Assembly (NCBI GenBank): GCA_001599975.1
Contig: BCIO01000001.1
Location: 2,604,001-2,668,000 of the forward strand
Length of the DNA: 64,000 nt
Direction of reading: 5' to 3'
Source: Cystobasidiopsis lactophilus
Taxonomy: Eukaryota; Basidiomycota; Agaricostilbomycetes; Agaricostilbales; Chionosphaeraceae
Shown: positions 45,814 through 57,560 of the stretch, piece by piece
Layout: each line of letters starts with the position of its first letter
Position numbering within the stretch: position 1 is the first letter of the stretch
Translations under genes and position numbers: made by a program
The notes under the pieces: model-generated
The model's input: the letters and a program-made list of their open reading frames with translations, nothing else
What the model was told of the DNA's origin: nothing
Database searches by the model: none

Positions 45814-47017
45814 CATCACCCCTTGTATTCATAGCCATTTGTATTCTATGGCAGTGGACCACGAACCCGTTGGCCAGCTTGGAGGCTGCTCCAACACCTC
45901 TGAGTTCGCTCTTCTTCGCGGACAGCCAATCTGACAGAACGATGATGTACCCAACGGCGCTGGCTACGGCGCTCGCGCTATCTCTTCATGGCTTGAGAAA
46001 GGGCTCACTCTCTCGGTCGGGGGCCTTGGCCGCTTTATGTGTTGGCTACGCTGCGCTGGCTAACGAGCTCAAGACTTTTGGCCTGCTTATGATCTCGTTC
46101 TACCTCATCGGCTCGAGAGCCTCCAAAGTAGGCTTTAGGTGGCCTGATGCTCATGATTGTGCTGAGTCGAGCGACCAGTACAAGCTCGACGTCAAGTGCC
46201 GCTTTGATGAAACGCAAGGAGGTCCCACAGTGTCCACTGCTGGCAGTGCGTCCGCGGCGTCGAAGTCCCAGCTGGCAGGGAACAGAGGCGCCACCCAGGT
46301 GCTTGCCAGTGGCATTCTTGGTTCAATGGCGTCTCTCTGCTGGAGATGGGGCTTCGCCGAACTGGACCTGAGTGCCAGCTGCCCGCTCGAGGTTCCAAAG
46401 TCTAGGTGGCTCGTCTTGACAGCGATCTAGTAAGCCGAATGGCTGGTAGATCTCCCGAAGTGCAGCTCAAAGAACACGGCGGTCCGATAGCTACTTTTGT
46501 GCTTGCTGCGCCGACACACTGGCCAGCGAGCTCGGCATCCTGAGCAAGCAGCCGCCTCGCCTTATCACAAACTTTCGCCCTGTCCCTCGTGGAACCAACG
46601 GAGGGGGTTAGCTTCTGCGATTTTGTGCTAATTCGAGGTCTCACCCGCGCCACAGTGTCGGCTTGGGGACTCGTGTGCAGCGCTCTGGGAGGCTCTATGA
46701 TCGGCGTCCTCGCCGTGGTGTTTCTCTCCTACGAGTCGCTAGCCTGCAGAGAAACGAAACTGGATTGGGGTAGCAGTTTGCTCTGGTGGTCGACAGTGGC
46801 GGGAGCCCTTGGCAGCCTTTTGGACTCGCTGCTGGGCGCCACTCTTCAAGCGACCTTCTACGCGGACGACAAGAAGAAGGTTGTGCGCTCAGCAGGGCCC
46901 AATGTCAGAGTCATTTGCGGCAGGGATTTGCTCTCGAACGAAGGCGTCAATTTGGTGGCGTCTGTATCGACTGCTGTGCTGGTGGCCTGGGGGACCGAAG
47001 CAGCGTTCGCAAGATAG
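45810..47017 (+). CDS. TMEM19/DUF92 multi-pass membrane protein
   Basis: Member of the TMEM19 family (DUF92), whose plant and bacterial relatives include phytyl-phosphate kinase-like proteins; the fungal role is unknown. N-terminal hydrophobic segment [13 protein letters not shown], then [20 protein letters not shown] and [13 protein letters not shown] as in TMEM19. [15 protein letters not shown] corresponds to the GGQRNxVQVxxNG motif. After an intron [15 protein letters not shown] and [16 protein letters not shown] follow, and after a second one (about 46609-46661) [37 protein letters not shown] and [12 protein letters not shown]. Stop at 47015-47017. Starting at 45810 keeps the first membrane segment found in animal TMEM19, but the ATG then overlaps the SNF2 stop by 4 bp. 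A second possible start is at 45943. Converges with the next gene, stops 10 bp apart. Confidence 0.88.
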
Positions 47018-47027
47018 ATTGCAAGAT

Positions 47028-48293
47028 TCAATCCACAAGATGCGTGACGAGTTTGCCTGTATTTCCGCCGCTGAAGAGCTGGAGAAAGACAGCCGGTATG
47101 CCTTCGAATGGCGTCGAGACCACAGTATCCGCGCCCTCGATTTGTAGCTTGCCCTCCTTGATGTATTGGAGCAGGACTTGTCGGCCGGCGGCCAAGTCGT
47201 AGTCCAAAACCAGCATGCCCTTAATGACCAGTCTGCTGATGATGACCTCCATGAAGTTGGAGAAATTGAACTGGCCGCCTGTGTTGTACGACGCAATGCC
47301 GCCACAAGCGCAGATCCTGGGAGCAGGAATGTCAATGTATAGCCCGGCTTGCACAAAAAGATCACCACGCCACCCACGTGCCAAATTGCTTCATTTGAGG
47401 CAGGAGCAGGTCCAGTATGGGCGTTCCCACGTTGTCAAAGGCGAGGTCCATTGATCCTCCGCATGCCTTGGCCAAATCTTCCTCAAAAGACGATGACTTG
47501 TAGTTGCTGCCGTACAGGGATGAGGGAGGAGGACCCATGTACCTTGCCGCGCTTACAGGGCAATGTCGGCACCAAGAGTTTTGAGCCAAGAGCACTTCTC
47601 GTCCGTCCCGGCGATGGCCACGACTTTGCTGGCCCCAAAGACCTTTTTGGCCAGCTGAGTCGCAACAGATCCAACTGCGCCGGCGGCGCCAGTAATGACA
47701 ATCGATTGCCCCTTTTCGATTTTCAGCACTTCCTTCAAGCCGAAATCTGGCCAGGACAATGTCAGGGCACTCCTTGGGCTGCAGGTTCCCACGTACACGC
47801 TGTCAATCCAGGGCCTCCCAAGGCGCCGGTCAAAACAGACAGAGGGATGTCGCCCATGGGCGGAATTGCGCGCAGCATGGGATTGCTATCGTCCACGATT
47901 TGATGCGACGACCATACCCCCGGGCTGACGACCATGCTGTCGACTTCGTATTTTGGAGACTTGGACGCCAAAACTTTCGAGATGTTCCTGCCCTCGTATT
48001 CAGTGCTGCTGAGAGCGTTTTGATCCAAGCCGCGCCTACATGGTGCCCTCCATCAGACTGCCACCTTTTAAGGGGGGCCTATAAGCACGCCCGTCATCGC
48101 GCTCGCTCATCCAGCCCCTCTGAGCAGGATCGTTGGACAGATACACCGTTTTCAGAAGGACCTGACCATCCTTCAGCGCAGGTAGTGGGCTGTCCACTAG
48201 CTTCCAAGTGGCCCCATCTTGCCCCGGCGGAATGGGTTCGCCTTTGGGCACAGAGGTGATCACGTATTGCTTCGCGCTTTGAGGGAGCGACAT
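47028..48293 (-). CDS. NADP-dependent medium-chain oxidoreductase (prostaglandin-reductase-like), copy 1
   Basis: Medium-chain dehydrogenase/reductase without catalytic zinc, of the leukotriene B4 12-hydroxydehydrogenase/alkenal reductase group that reduces alpha,beta-unsaturated carbonyls. The start at 48293 gives MSLPQSAKQYVITSVPKG, then LLKTVYLSNDPAQRGWMSE (the family SxDPxxRxWM motif) and LTGALGGPGLTA. The nucleotide-binding segment is IVITGAAGAVGSVATQLAK with VVAIAGTDEKCSWLKTLGA. MDLAFDNVGTPILDLLLPQM, CGGIASYN and KGMLVLDYD follow. The C-terminus is FSGGNTGKLVTHLVD. Several introns; length normal. Sits 408 bp downstream of a second copy in the same orientation. The physiological substrate is not predictable. 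Confidence 0.9.
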
Positions 48294-48701
48294 TTCGACC
48301 TAGGACAATAACAGCGATTTCGGGAAATGGCACGGTGCTCCTGTAACCTGTATGAACAAAAGATTGTCGCTGGGAATGGCGTTCACAGGCCAAGGTTGGT
48401 CATCCCAGCCAGCAGCTTTTAGTCTCCGTTGGGAGCCGAGCAATTGCGGGGGTGGCGAACTGAAGTCTAGCGATGGCTTGCAGAGAGATGACAGCACAAG
48501 GTAAGAGCGACCATAAGAATATGTGAGCCACCTGAGCGGCAGAGTGGCGGCAGTCGCCAAACCTCAATGCCGTTCTTTTGCGCATTTCACAGTAACCTTG
48601 ACGGTTTACAACTGCAGCTTGGGAACAAACAGAGAGCCCACGGTCGAGATACTTTCCGGACCAGCGACAAGTCGAGCGGCCACCAGAGTTGCAAGCCAGG
48701 C
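48294..48701. other. Spacer between the two oxidoreductase copies
   Basis: 408 bases containing the promoter of copy 1 and the 3' end of copy 2. A minus-strand open frame through it (48400-48762) reads Cys/Arg/Leu-rich and has no family resemblance. No repeat or mobile-element end was found. Confidence 0.5.
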
Positions 48702-50223
48702 TTAGAGGTCGGAGATTTGCGTGACAAGTTTGCCTGTGTTGCCACCAGAAAAGAGCTAGCATGAAGGCTCAGCCACAGGCCCAGAGGGATGTTATGTCGG
48801 AGAGAGTGGGAGGCTTACGTTGAGCCAGGCTTTGGGGATGCCATCGAAATTGGTCTTGATGACGGTCTCGGCCCCTTCGAGTATGAGCTTCTTTTCTTGG
48901 ACAGCCTTGACAAGAGACTTCAGAGCACCAGCCTTGTCCTCCTGTGCATACGCAAATGTGTTAGTGGTGAAATGCAAAAGGCCAAGCAACGCCCACGGAC
49001 CAAATCGAGGACAATGAAGCCTTTGATCTCCAATCGGTTGCCAATGACTTCGAAATAGTTGGACAGTTGACCGCTCGCTTCACCATTGTAAGATGAAATT
49101 GCTCCGCAAGCCGCGATCCTGGAGCAGTCTCAGCCTGTCGCCCACAGAGACGGGTTGGAATTTTGGGCAACGTACTTGCCGTGACGCTTCACTTGCAGCA
49201 GCATGAAGTTGAGAGTCTCGCCAGCCACATTGTCGAAGTATGCGTCGACCTCGCCATTGCAGGCTGCTGCCAGATCTTCCTTCCACGAGGCCGTCTTGTA
49301 ATTGCTGATGAGCAATATACCATAGTCAGCGACTGTTCCCTTCAGACTGGTTCATGAAGACTGACATGGTCACGTCGGCGCCAATGGTCTTGAGCCAATC
49401 GCACTTGGCGTCTGATCCGGCGATAGCGATGACTTTGGCAGCACCGAAGACGTTCTTTGCCAGCTGTACAACAACCGATCCCACTGCTCCAGCACCTGTG
49501 TACTTGCTTGAGACGACGCGACTGGTGAGGTGAGCTCAAAATGATTACCTCCAGAGACGCAGATGGTTTGACCCTTTTGGAAGTTTAGGATGTCCACCAG
49601 GCCGTTCCCTGACTCAACTTCAACTACTGAAATTCGCTTCTCTTCGTGAGCTACTCACAGGCAGTGAGGCCAGGGCCGCCCAGCGCGCCCAGCTGTCCGT
49701 CCAACGAAATCAGCCAACAAACAAGGCACGCGGGGCACGACATTCTTACGAAAGCGGTAGCAGGAATGCCGTCTGCCTCGGGTAGAGGGTTAATATCTGT
49801 GTCGCTAGCGACGGTATACTCTGCCCATTCGCCCCAGCCAAGCGTCAGATCGCCTTCCTTGAATTTTGGCGACTTGGAGGCCACGACACGGCCCAAGGTG
49901 TTCGCAGTCGGCATGATCTCGTCCACCTGGACAGGCTTCTTGTACATGCGCTTGGGGTCGGCGCCTTTAGCAATCCAAGTCCTTTGAGCGGGACTGGGAA
50001 CAGCAAGTGACGACAGCATTGAGCGTTCAATTTCCAACGAGCTTCAAGCAAATGATGCTTACTCGTTGGAGAAGTATATGGCCTTGTAGAGCACCTCGCC
50101 GTCCTTGAGCTCGGGAATGGGGACCTCTTTGACCTTCCAAGTCGAGTTTGGTTTGCCAGGCAGCACACAGTCTGCGGTGGGCAGCTCGTTCATGACCCAT
50201 TGCTTCGTCGTGGTTGGTGCCAT
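48702..50223 (-). CDS. NADP-dependent medium-chain oxidoreductase (prostaglandin-reductase-like), copy 2
   Basis: Same family and exon content as the downstream neighbour. The start at 50223 gives MAPTTTKQWVMNELPTAD, then TWKVKEVPIPELKDGEVLY. The SNE-PAQRTW motif is split by an intron (about 49990-50062). NTLGRVVASKSPKFKEGD, LTLGWGEWAEYTVAS and GALGGPGLTA follow, then the nucleotide site AGAVGSVVVQLAKNVFGA with IAIAGSDAKCDWLKTIGAD. DAYFDNVAGETLNFMLLQV, CGAISSYNGEASGQLSNY and KGFIVLDL come next. The C-terminus is FSGGNTGKLVTQISDL, stop at 48702. It keeps a Trp/Tyr-rich proximal segment that copy 1 has partly changed. More introns than copy 1. Product specificity unknown. Confidence 0.9.
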
Positions 50224-50771
50224 TACTTATACACGCCGTAACGGATATTTGGGGGTGCAAATGGTTCAAGAGACAAACGAAGGATCTGGATAAATTCGAG
50301 ATCGCAGCCGGCCGGCGCCCCCTCTCGATAGAAGGAGGGAGCCCCACTCAATATACGAACAGTCAGCTCTTTCAACATGTTATGAGCATGGGTGAATCTC
50401 AAGATCATTTGATCAAGGCACATGTTGCTGCAGCGCCGGCGGACAGGCAGGGAAGAGGGTGGCAAGAGGGAGAGAGTGACGATGATGCAGTGCGAGCACC
50501 GAATGCGTGTATTGGCAGCCGGGCCGCTGAACTATACACACGTAGAAGAGTCTCTTAAATCATTAAGCAAAAGAAAACGAGAAGCAGGCCAGGTCCGCTA
50601 TGCACAGGTTTATGGCTCGCGGCCCTTCTCTTGCTCGTCTTGGGTCGAAAAAGGGGATGCTGAGGATGCGCATATGCCGGAGGTGACAAAAGACAGGCTG
50701 AAGACAAGAAATACATAGGGCGAGAGGAAGAAGGAGGCCGGAAAGCGAAAGAACATTTTTGGAGGCCGCTT
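50224..50771. other. Intergenic region between oxidoreductase copy 2 and the kinase
   Basis: About 548 bases with the promoter of copy 2 and the kinase 3' end. No gene, TATA box or repeat recognised; purine-rich tracts near 50440-50470 and 50720-50750. Confidence 0.45.
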
Positions 50772-53399
50772 TTACTTCTTCTTGCCCTTTTTCTCCGGCT
50801 CAGAACTGCGTCCAAGTGGTGTCATAAGGTCAGCTTTATTCCTGAAAACGGAGTTGAAAGCACGAACCCGGGGCAGCCAATGAGGATGTGCTTGTGAGCG
50901 TCGGGGTCGGAGTGCTTGATGAGTGTCCCGTTCTCCGAGATGCACATGCGGATGTTGGACAGCCATTCGTCTTTGCCCGCAGGGTCCACGTTTGCCCCCT
51001 CGCCTCCTCTTAATAGGTCGGACAGGGTGCACCGCAGCGAGGGCGCCACCGTTAGCATGCGGACCAGAGCTGGTCGCGTCTCGCGGGGCAGAAGGCGGAA
51101 GATAGAGTCCGCCGCACCCGTTGTGGTGGTGGCTTGGCTGGAGACGCTGCCTTCGCGGGCTCGCGTGACAGCGGTGATGGTGGACGAAACTGAAGAGCGG
51201 ACTGGCGAAGTGGGCTCCATGGACGACCTGGGAGTCGAAGCAGCTGGGACTGAAGTGGAGATGTCCACTTTTCTGAAGGCAGGAGGAAGGTGGGCGTCGC
51301 TGCCGTTGCTACCCGGAACGGGGGTCGCGGGTGCGTCCATAGGCGTCGCGCACATGCTCTCTGGCGAAGTGGTGCGCACGATGGGATCGTGGAGAACGGC
51401 CATGGGATCGCGCTCCTTGGCGTCCTTGAGCGGTCGCTTGCGGTCGAGCAGCGACTTGGCTCGCGCTCCGGCATCTGGGGTGGGCGAGTCGTACATGCGG
51501 TGCACCTGCTCGGTGGAGCTGTTGGCCGAGCTGTTGCCTGGGGTGGATGAGCCGGACGAGGTGGAAGTCGGCGTTGGCATCGCCATGGCCGTGTTGGCCG
51601 AGGACGCGTCCGAATCTTGGTCCGCCGCCGTCAACCTCAGGTCAGCAGCGCGCTTGGCATGGCGAGCGGGCTTGGACGCCATGGTGAGGGGCTCGTCACT
51701 GTCGGAAACAGAGCCCGAGGTGCCGTTGGTGGCGTAACCGCTGTCGCTCGCGGCGCCTGCCGAATTACCGGAGGAGGTTGCGTAGATCGCGGACTCGTTG
51801 GAGGTCGCAGACGAGTCGGACGAGGCCGCTAGAGAGTCTTTGCGAGGCGTCATTGGCTCCTCCTCGTCGGACGAGGTTGGCGTGGTGGGCTCCTTGCAAA
51901 GCTCGGGGTGGGACTTAACGTAGAGGCGGTACGAGGCGTCCTGCTTGGTGTCTGGGATCTTCCACGGGAAGCGGCGCAGCATCATGCACATAAAGATGAT
52001 GCCGACGCTCCAGACGTCGCTGAGGCGGGGGTCATAGGACGAGCCGGAGAGGACCTCGGGCGCGAGGTAAGGATCGGACCCCACAATGCCGCTGGCTTTA
52101 AGCGGCTTCTGATCCGGGTAGCGGAAGACGGTGGCAGTGCCAAAATCGATGAGCTTGACCGTCTTGTTGGCCATGACGACACAATTGTCGAGTTTCAAGT
52201 CGCGGTGGGCAAGGCCCATCGAGTGGAGGTAGTCGACGCCTGAGACGATTTGCTTGAAGACGCAATAGATCTCGGGGCGCTGCATCTTGCCGGACATGAC
52301 GATGGAGAACAGGTCGTACTCGGCGTATTCCATGACTTCGTACAGGTGGCCGTGGTCTTGAATGATATCGACAGTTTCAATGATGTTGGGGTCTGCCGGA
52401 AAGAAGACCAAAAGAGATGGTCACCACCTGGAACAAGAAGCATTGGAAGAGAGGCGACTCACGATGCAGAGTGGAGCCGATGCAGAATTCGGCCGTTACT
52501 TTTTTCATGTAATCCTTCTCGGTCTCGTTGGTGCGCCGCTGTCGAAACTCCTTGACGGCGAACACAGTGTGGTCCTTAGAGCGCTTGACCAGCCGCACTG
52601 TGCCGCCCGCGCCAGAGCCCAGCACTTTCCCCCACTTGCCGTACTTCTTGTTCAGGTGGGCGTGGTCCTCGCCCAGCGTCATGGGCGGGCTGTTCTTGCC
52701 GTGGGTGCCGTGACCGTGGTGCGACGAGTGATGCGAGGAGAAGAAGAACGAGTTGCTCCGCGACTGGGACGGCGAAGGCGGGACGCTATTGGGATTAGGG
52801 GAGGCTGGCTCACCCGGCGAGGGCGGCTCGCTGCTTTGCCACAGGCCCGACTTGGGGGTGGCGCCGGTGGCTGAGTGGGAGGAGCCGTGATGGATGTGGG
52901 TGTTGAGGAAGCGGCGCAGGTCGTGGAGGGGACCCGTGCCCGAGTGCGAAGTCTGACGCGAGACGGACGGCTCCCGCTTAGTGGAGTTGTGCGAGGTGAA
53001 CGGCGTGAGCGTGGGCACATGGGTCGAGGAGCCCTTCCTGGACGAGTGCCGGGAGAGCGGCGGGCGAGCGGAGGGCAGCTGGAAGCAGAACTGAGGTCCC
53101 GGCTGCGCGGGGGGCGTCCCATTCGGCGAGCCGGCGTTGGACTGGGGCGGCAGGTACTGGTGATAGTCCTCGCCCTCCTTGAGGCATGGGATGGAGTCCT
53201 GGCGGCGGTAGGCGTTGTTGGCCCGCTTGTCCGGCTGGGGGGAGGCAGCGTCGAGCATGATGGAAGGATGATGCGAGGCCACTTCGGTCAACGGCTGGGA
53301 CCCGCGCATGTGCACGGCGCCGTCCCTCAAGCTGTTCACAGAGGACGAGAGGGAGTCGACATCGGTCCGGCTGCTGGTCGTCGAGGTGGGAGAAGGCAT
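50772..53399 (-). CDS. Hal4/Sat4-like serine/threonine protein kinase
   Basis: Belongs to the fungal halotolerance/nutrient-permease kinase group (SAT4, HAL5, HRK1). The start at 53399 gives [19 protein letters not shown]; about 250 residues of Ser/Pro/His-rich disorder follow. The kinase domain begins [20 protein letters not shown] (glycine loop, about 52600-52650), then FAVKEF (VAIK Lys), [11 protein letters not shown], an intron, and [42 protein letters not shown] (catalytic loop), [10 protein letters not shown] (DFG), [12 protein letters not shown] (APE) and [14 protein letters not shown] follow. After the [11 protein letters not shown] helix a disordered insertion of over 250 residues interrupts the domain before [16 protein letters not shown]. 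The C-terminus is [10 protein letters not shown] joined over an intron (GTTCGT donor) to [10 protein letters not shown], stop at 50772. All catalytic residues are present. Confidence 0.9.
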
Positions 53400-54819
53400 C
53401 TTGGGCCGCAAATGAAATTGAGCGCCTTGCTGAGCACGGGCTCGCTTTTTTTCTTGCTGCACAGCTTGACGACGGTCCGTTCAGTCCATCGTGCTTCCTC
53501 CTCTGCCTGCGAAGGCCAAAATGAGCTCACCGTGCTCGCAAATGTGATGCCTAGACGCAGACAAGCTTGACTAAGGCGGTCGGCGTCCTCGGCATTCGTT
53601 TCTGCTCGCGCGCCCTCCTCAGTACCCTGCTGTCGTCACTTCTAACACGGTCCCAACGCACCAAGCTGTCAGGAGCCGAGGTCTGGAGGGAGCCAAGAGG
53701 TTTGAGGCTGACAGATCAGCGGCGGGCCGCGAAGTGTCGCGGGCTTCTTTTTGGAGTGTGGTGCTTCGCTTTGGCTCCGCTCTCGCTGGCGGGCGCACAG
53801 GTCTTGGCGAAAGTAGCAGTTGTGCTCAAGGTGATGTTGCTGGAGTCGGTTGATGTTCCCAAACTGGCGGATTTTGTGGTGCCGTGACGTCGGTCTCGGG
53901 GACGACAAAGCGTGGCGTTCAAGTGCGGCTCGCCAAGATTGGCTTTTGTGTGCTCTCGAAGTCGCTGGCGCGTTAGTGGTGTCGATGTCGTACAGGCTGC
54001 TACACTGTCACCATCGACTGTGCCTGCGCAACGCCAGCCAAGATAAAGAGCAGGCCGATACGAGCGCGGGAACGTTTGATACGGGCGAAAGGGCTGCAAG
54101 CCGCCTTGCCGATTGCTTTTTTTTTTCAAATGATCTTTTTCCCCCTCTGGCGGGAGCGGACCGTCACGCTTTGGCCCTCTCCTCTCCCAGGCACGCGCTG
54201 TTGCCTTGTGTGTGGCGCTCTTTTGGTTTCTCCGTTCAGCCTCTTCCTCCCGCTCTCCCTTTCGGCATTCTAAGCACGCGACTTGGCGCGCCACTCTCTC
54301 TTCGTCTCGGCCGCAGTTCGCAACGGGTTGGTGGATACAACATTATTTGTGGTTCTCGCACGTTCAAGGCATGTGCAGTACATGGCAGTTCAAACACGCC
54401 TAAGTCCCCTAATCCTGAGCAGTAATCAGCGAACCTCGACATGCCGTCGACGTAATTGGATCTTGCGGACGTCCGAGGTGGACTTTACTGGACTTTGGGC
54501 AGATGACTACTCGTGCTTCAAGTTGATGTTTGACGCACGTATGTAACAATAAATGCCTGAGTTCTTTAGCAGGGTACTCGCGCTCCAGCCAAGATCGGAT
54601 CAATTTAAACCTCGGCCGAGAACCCGTTTGCCTTTTCCAGCTTTTGGCTTTCCAACATCCTGAACGTCGAGTCCCATCGATGTCGGATATTCGTGTGCGA
54701 ATGTGGAACCAGAGCATCGTCGCTCCTGGCTCCAGACCGGCCAAGTCAAATAGCGAGAGCCCATTGGTGCAAATGATTTATCAGTTCCGCTGCCCCTGGG
54801 CCACTCCAGACGGACACCT
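53400..54819. other. Long intergenic region upstream of the kinase
   Basis: About 1.4 kb with no convincing gene. It carries a T run (about 54117-54127) and several CT-rich tracts near 54200-54260. Open frames on both strands are Ser/Arg/Leu-rich and unlike any family. This is the largest non-coding interval in the window and probably the kinase promoter and 5' leader plus the 3' end of the Zn2Cys6 gene. Confidence 0.5.
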
Positions 54820-57254
54820 TCACCACACGCCCGGGCCGCTGCTTGCGAATCCCAGGTCTGACGCGATGAAAGCGAAAGGGTCGTCAGCGGATGGTGCCAG
54901 GCTGTACAGATAGTCAAATGGTTGGTTGCCCTCGTTGAACAGGGGCGAAGGGAACGCGTAATCCACTGCTGCTGGAGGTGCGTCGCTACTTAGGAGGGTG
55001 TTCTCGTTGGGATAGGCTCGCTGGAATAAGTTTTTGATGATGGCGATAGACTTCAATATGCCAGGACCTTGAGAAGAACCCTGCTTGCGATGTGAGCCAG
55101 CGAACCACATACAGAGTGGTTAGAAAACGCACCTGCTCCAAGACGTGTAGGGATTGGACCAGCTTGTCAAAGGCCTCCTTGCGCACGTCCGCATGTGCAT
55201 GCTGCAAAAGTGCCAGGTGGACTCCTCTGTAGAGAGAACTCGGTGAGCTCTGTCATATGTAAGCACAAACTGCAAATGATTGACTTACGCGGCCACAAAT
55301 TGACAGAATAGGGTGAGGTAGCTGGTGGAAGACTCGTGGCGTAAGCTCCGCAACCAATTCAAGGGCGAGCACGCACTTGAGCTTCAAGAGACCAAATGTC
55401 GCATCGAACAGCTGGAAAAGCTCATAGATGGAGTTGGCCGACTCTCGACAAATCCGCTCTGCTTCTGGCGCGGGCGATTTCGAGTTGTCTAGGTGCGCGG
55501 TGAGCATCGGGCGATACAAGAGGATCATGGCCGAGTGGTACAGCAGGCTGCGGAAGAAGCCTTTCAGCTTGGGCGGCGACACTGCACTAGACGTTGAGCT
55601 CACTTGCAAGTCACAATGTGATTCGGAGGTGAGACCGTGGGCAGGTTGCCTTCGACCAATTTGATTTCGGGTGGCATGGCTGCCCTCCAAGACCGCAGCC
55701 GCTGTGTTGCGCTGGGCAGAAAGCTTTGAGGATCTCGGGGCAAATCGGTCCAAGCTTGACCATAGACATGCTCGATAATGTCGGCCAATATAATGTTCAG
55801 CCGGCAGGAGTGGCGAAATGTCAAGATCGTGAGGTTAGGGTGAAATGGATAGGCCAGAAGAGAGAGTGGAACAGTCCCTCTGCTTGAGAAGAAAGGCTTC
55901 CAGGCTGTTTGGTCGTCCGAGTCGTCTCGTATAAGGTCGGGACTGACACCAGGCCTCACTACAAGCCCGGGCTATGAGATTTTGCCAAGTTTGCCTCTAG
56001 ATAACTCACTAGGGAAAGCTGGTTCTCTCCCGAGACACAAGCTTAGCGTTTTGTCCCACGTATACGCTGCCCAGAACAAGCGATGCCGCATTTCTTCATC
56101 CTCCGTAGAGAATCGCTTGGGCGAGCTGGCCATGGACGCGCAGAGGTGGATGCCCATGTCTTGTATCATTCGAAATGCCAGTCCTCCGTAAAGCCAGCCT
56201 TGCGAGGCGTTTCCCAGAGCACACTCGCGCCCAGAAAGCAGCAGTAAACCCTCTGCGAGAATTTTGGGTCTTTTGTCAGGACAATTTATGAAGCCTGTAC
56301 GCACGAATCGTGGGACTGCGTGATCCAATGCCATCAGAAACCACATTTGATGCCAAGCTAGTACGCACACGCTAGGCGGCTGTTGCAATTCAGTCGCCAT
56401 CAAGGAGCGCGCGCGCAGCAAAAACCCGTCCCCTTGAGCCTTCCTCTCCTCAGGAGAAAGAGAATCGATCATTCGAGTTCTAATGACAACTGGATTAGTC
56501 TGGGGATGTTGGCTTTCGGCTGAGTAATAGCAGCCCACCCACTAGCTAACATGACTGTGAGGAGAAAGCGTGAAAAGTACTTGCCGCCTCCCACCATGTC
56601 GCGCATGAAGAGGGCACGATTAACGACGTTGTATAGAGGCGCAGAATAGGCAAAGAACGCATTGACCAGCTCGAGGCCCTGGTCTGCCGGCACTTCTGAC
56701 GAAGACAGCTCCGCGAAAGCCAGCAGTTCGAGCGCCTCATTGATCGGTACAGGCGGCGGCGTTGGATCCCTCGACGGCTCTTTGTCAGGCAGAGACGCAT
56801 CGTGCAACAAAGAGGTGACGCCGTAGTGCAGCAGCTGCCCGTCCACAGCCTGCAGCCGATATTCGTGCTCCTTGCGCCCGTCTGGACTTGCTGTAGACTC
56901 GACGTCGTCCTCTTGCCTGCTGCCGATTCCAAGCATCTCCTCTATGCGGCTGACTCTAGCCTCGATGCTGGAGTGGCCGGCGTCATCTAGCTTGGTGCGC
57001 TTCCGCTTGCGAGGACTGGACAGCCTTCAGAGGCAGCGCGCTGGCCTAGAGAAACAATGCCTACGCTTCATAGACACATTCTTCCTCGTATTGTGAACAT
57101 CGGCCGCAGATTGGTCCTACAGTCTCATCGTAAGCCAACTTGAACTCTCCGCCTTCTCCACATGCGCACGCTCGCCAGTGCATCTGATCTTGCGCTTCTT
57201 GCAGTTGGCACAGGCAAGTCCGTAGTTCAGGCGAGCAGTACCTTGAGGAGGCAT
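54820..57254 (-). CDS. Zn2Cys6 transcription factor with fungal-specific regulatory domain
   Basis: Nuclear DNA-binding regulator. The start at 57254 gives MPPQGTARLNYGLACANCKK. The zinc cluster is split by an intron (donor about 57171, acceptor just before 57117): CANCKKRKIRCTGER and PICGRCSQYEEECVYE, which gives the six cysteines with normal spacing. A second exon has a coiled region and LGIGSRQEDD. The fungal_trans (MHR) domain follows: LELVNAFFAYSAPLYNVVN, RARSLMATELQQPPSVCVL, GRECALGNASQGWLYGGLA, FRMIQDMGIHLC and DEEMRHRLFWAAYTWDKTL, the usual RRRxFW-xxxxxDR-like motif, with LCLGREPAF. The remaining helical part continues to FAFIASDLGFASSGPGVW, stop at 54820. The regulated pathway may be that of the two adjacent genes, which is inference. 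Confidence 0.9.
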
Positions 57255-57560
57255 TGTGTGTGCAGCAGTCGGTGGACCAGAGAGGAAAGAGTGAACTTCA
57301 CCCTGCGCACTGGTTCTCGGAGAGCAAAAGAGAGCCAATCCGTGGGACTAGGTGGGGGTTCCGTTCGCGGTAGCTAGCAATCAGAAATAGGTCCAAGAAA
57401 CGTTGCAATGTTAAAGGTACGAGGAAAGCATCGCGGCGACGGAGCAAGACCCATTAAACGCGTCTCTTCTCGCTTCGACGATGAGAGCGCTTGCATGAAC
57501 TTGTCCTTCTTTATTCTGATGGCTCTGGCGATGAGAGAGATGGATCTGAGCCTCTGCCTA
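57255..57560. other. Spacer between the Zn2Cys6 gene and the lyase-family gene
   Basis: 306 bases, promoter of the regulator and 3' end of the lyase-family gene, both on the minus strand. No CGG-N-CCG type zinc-cluster site stood out. Confidence 0.4.

Noticed and set aside
48400-48762. 120-codon minus-strand frame between the two oxidoreductases
   Set aside because: Runs into the last exon of copy 2 in another frame and reads as unrelated Cys/Arg/Leu-rich sequence.
53716-54294. 192-codon minus-strand open frame upstream of the kinase
   Set aside because: Lys/Arg/Thr-rich without domain or splice-supported extension, and competing plus-strand frames are as long.
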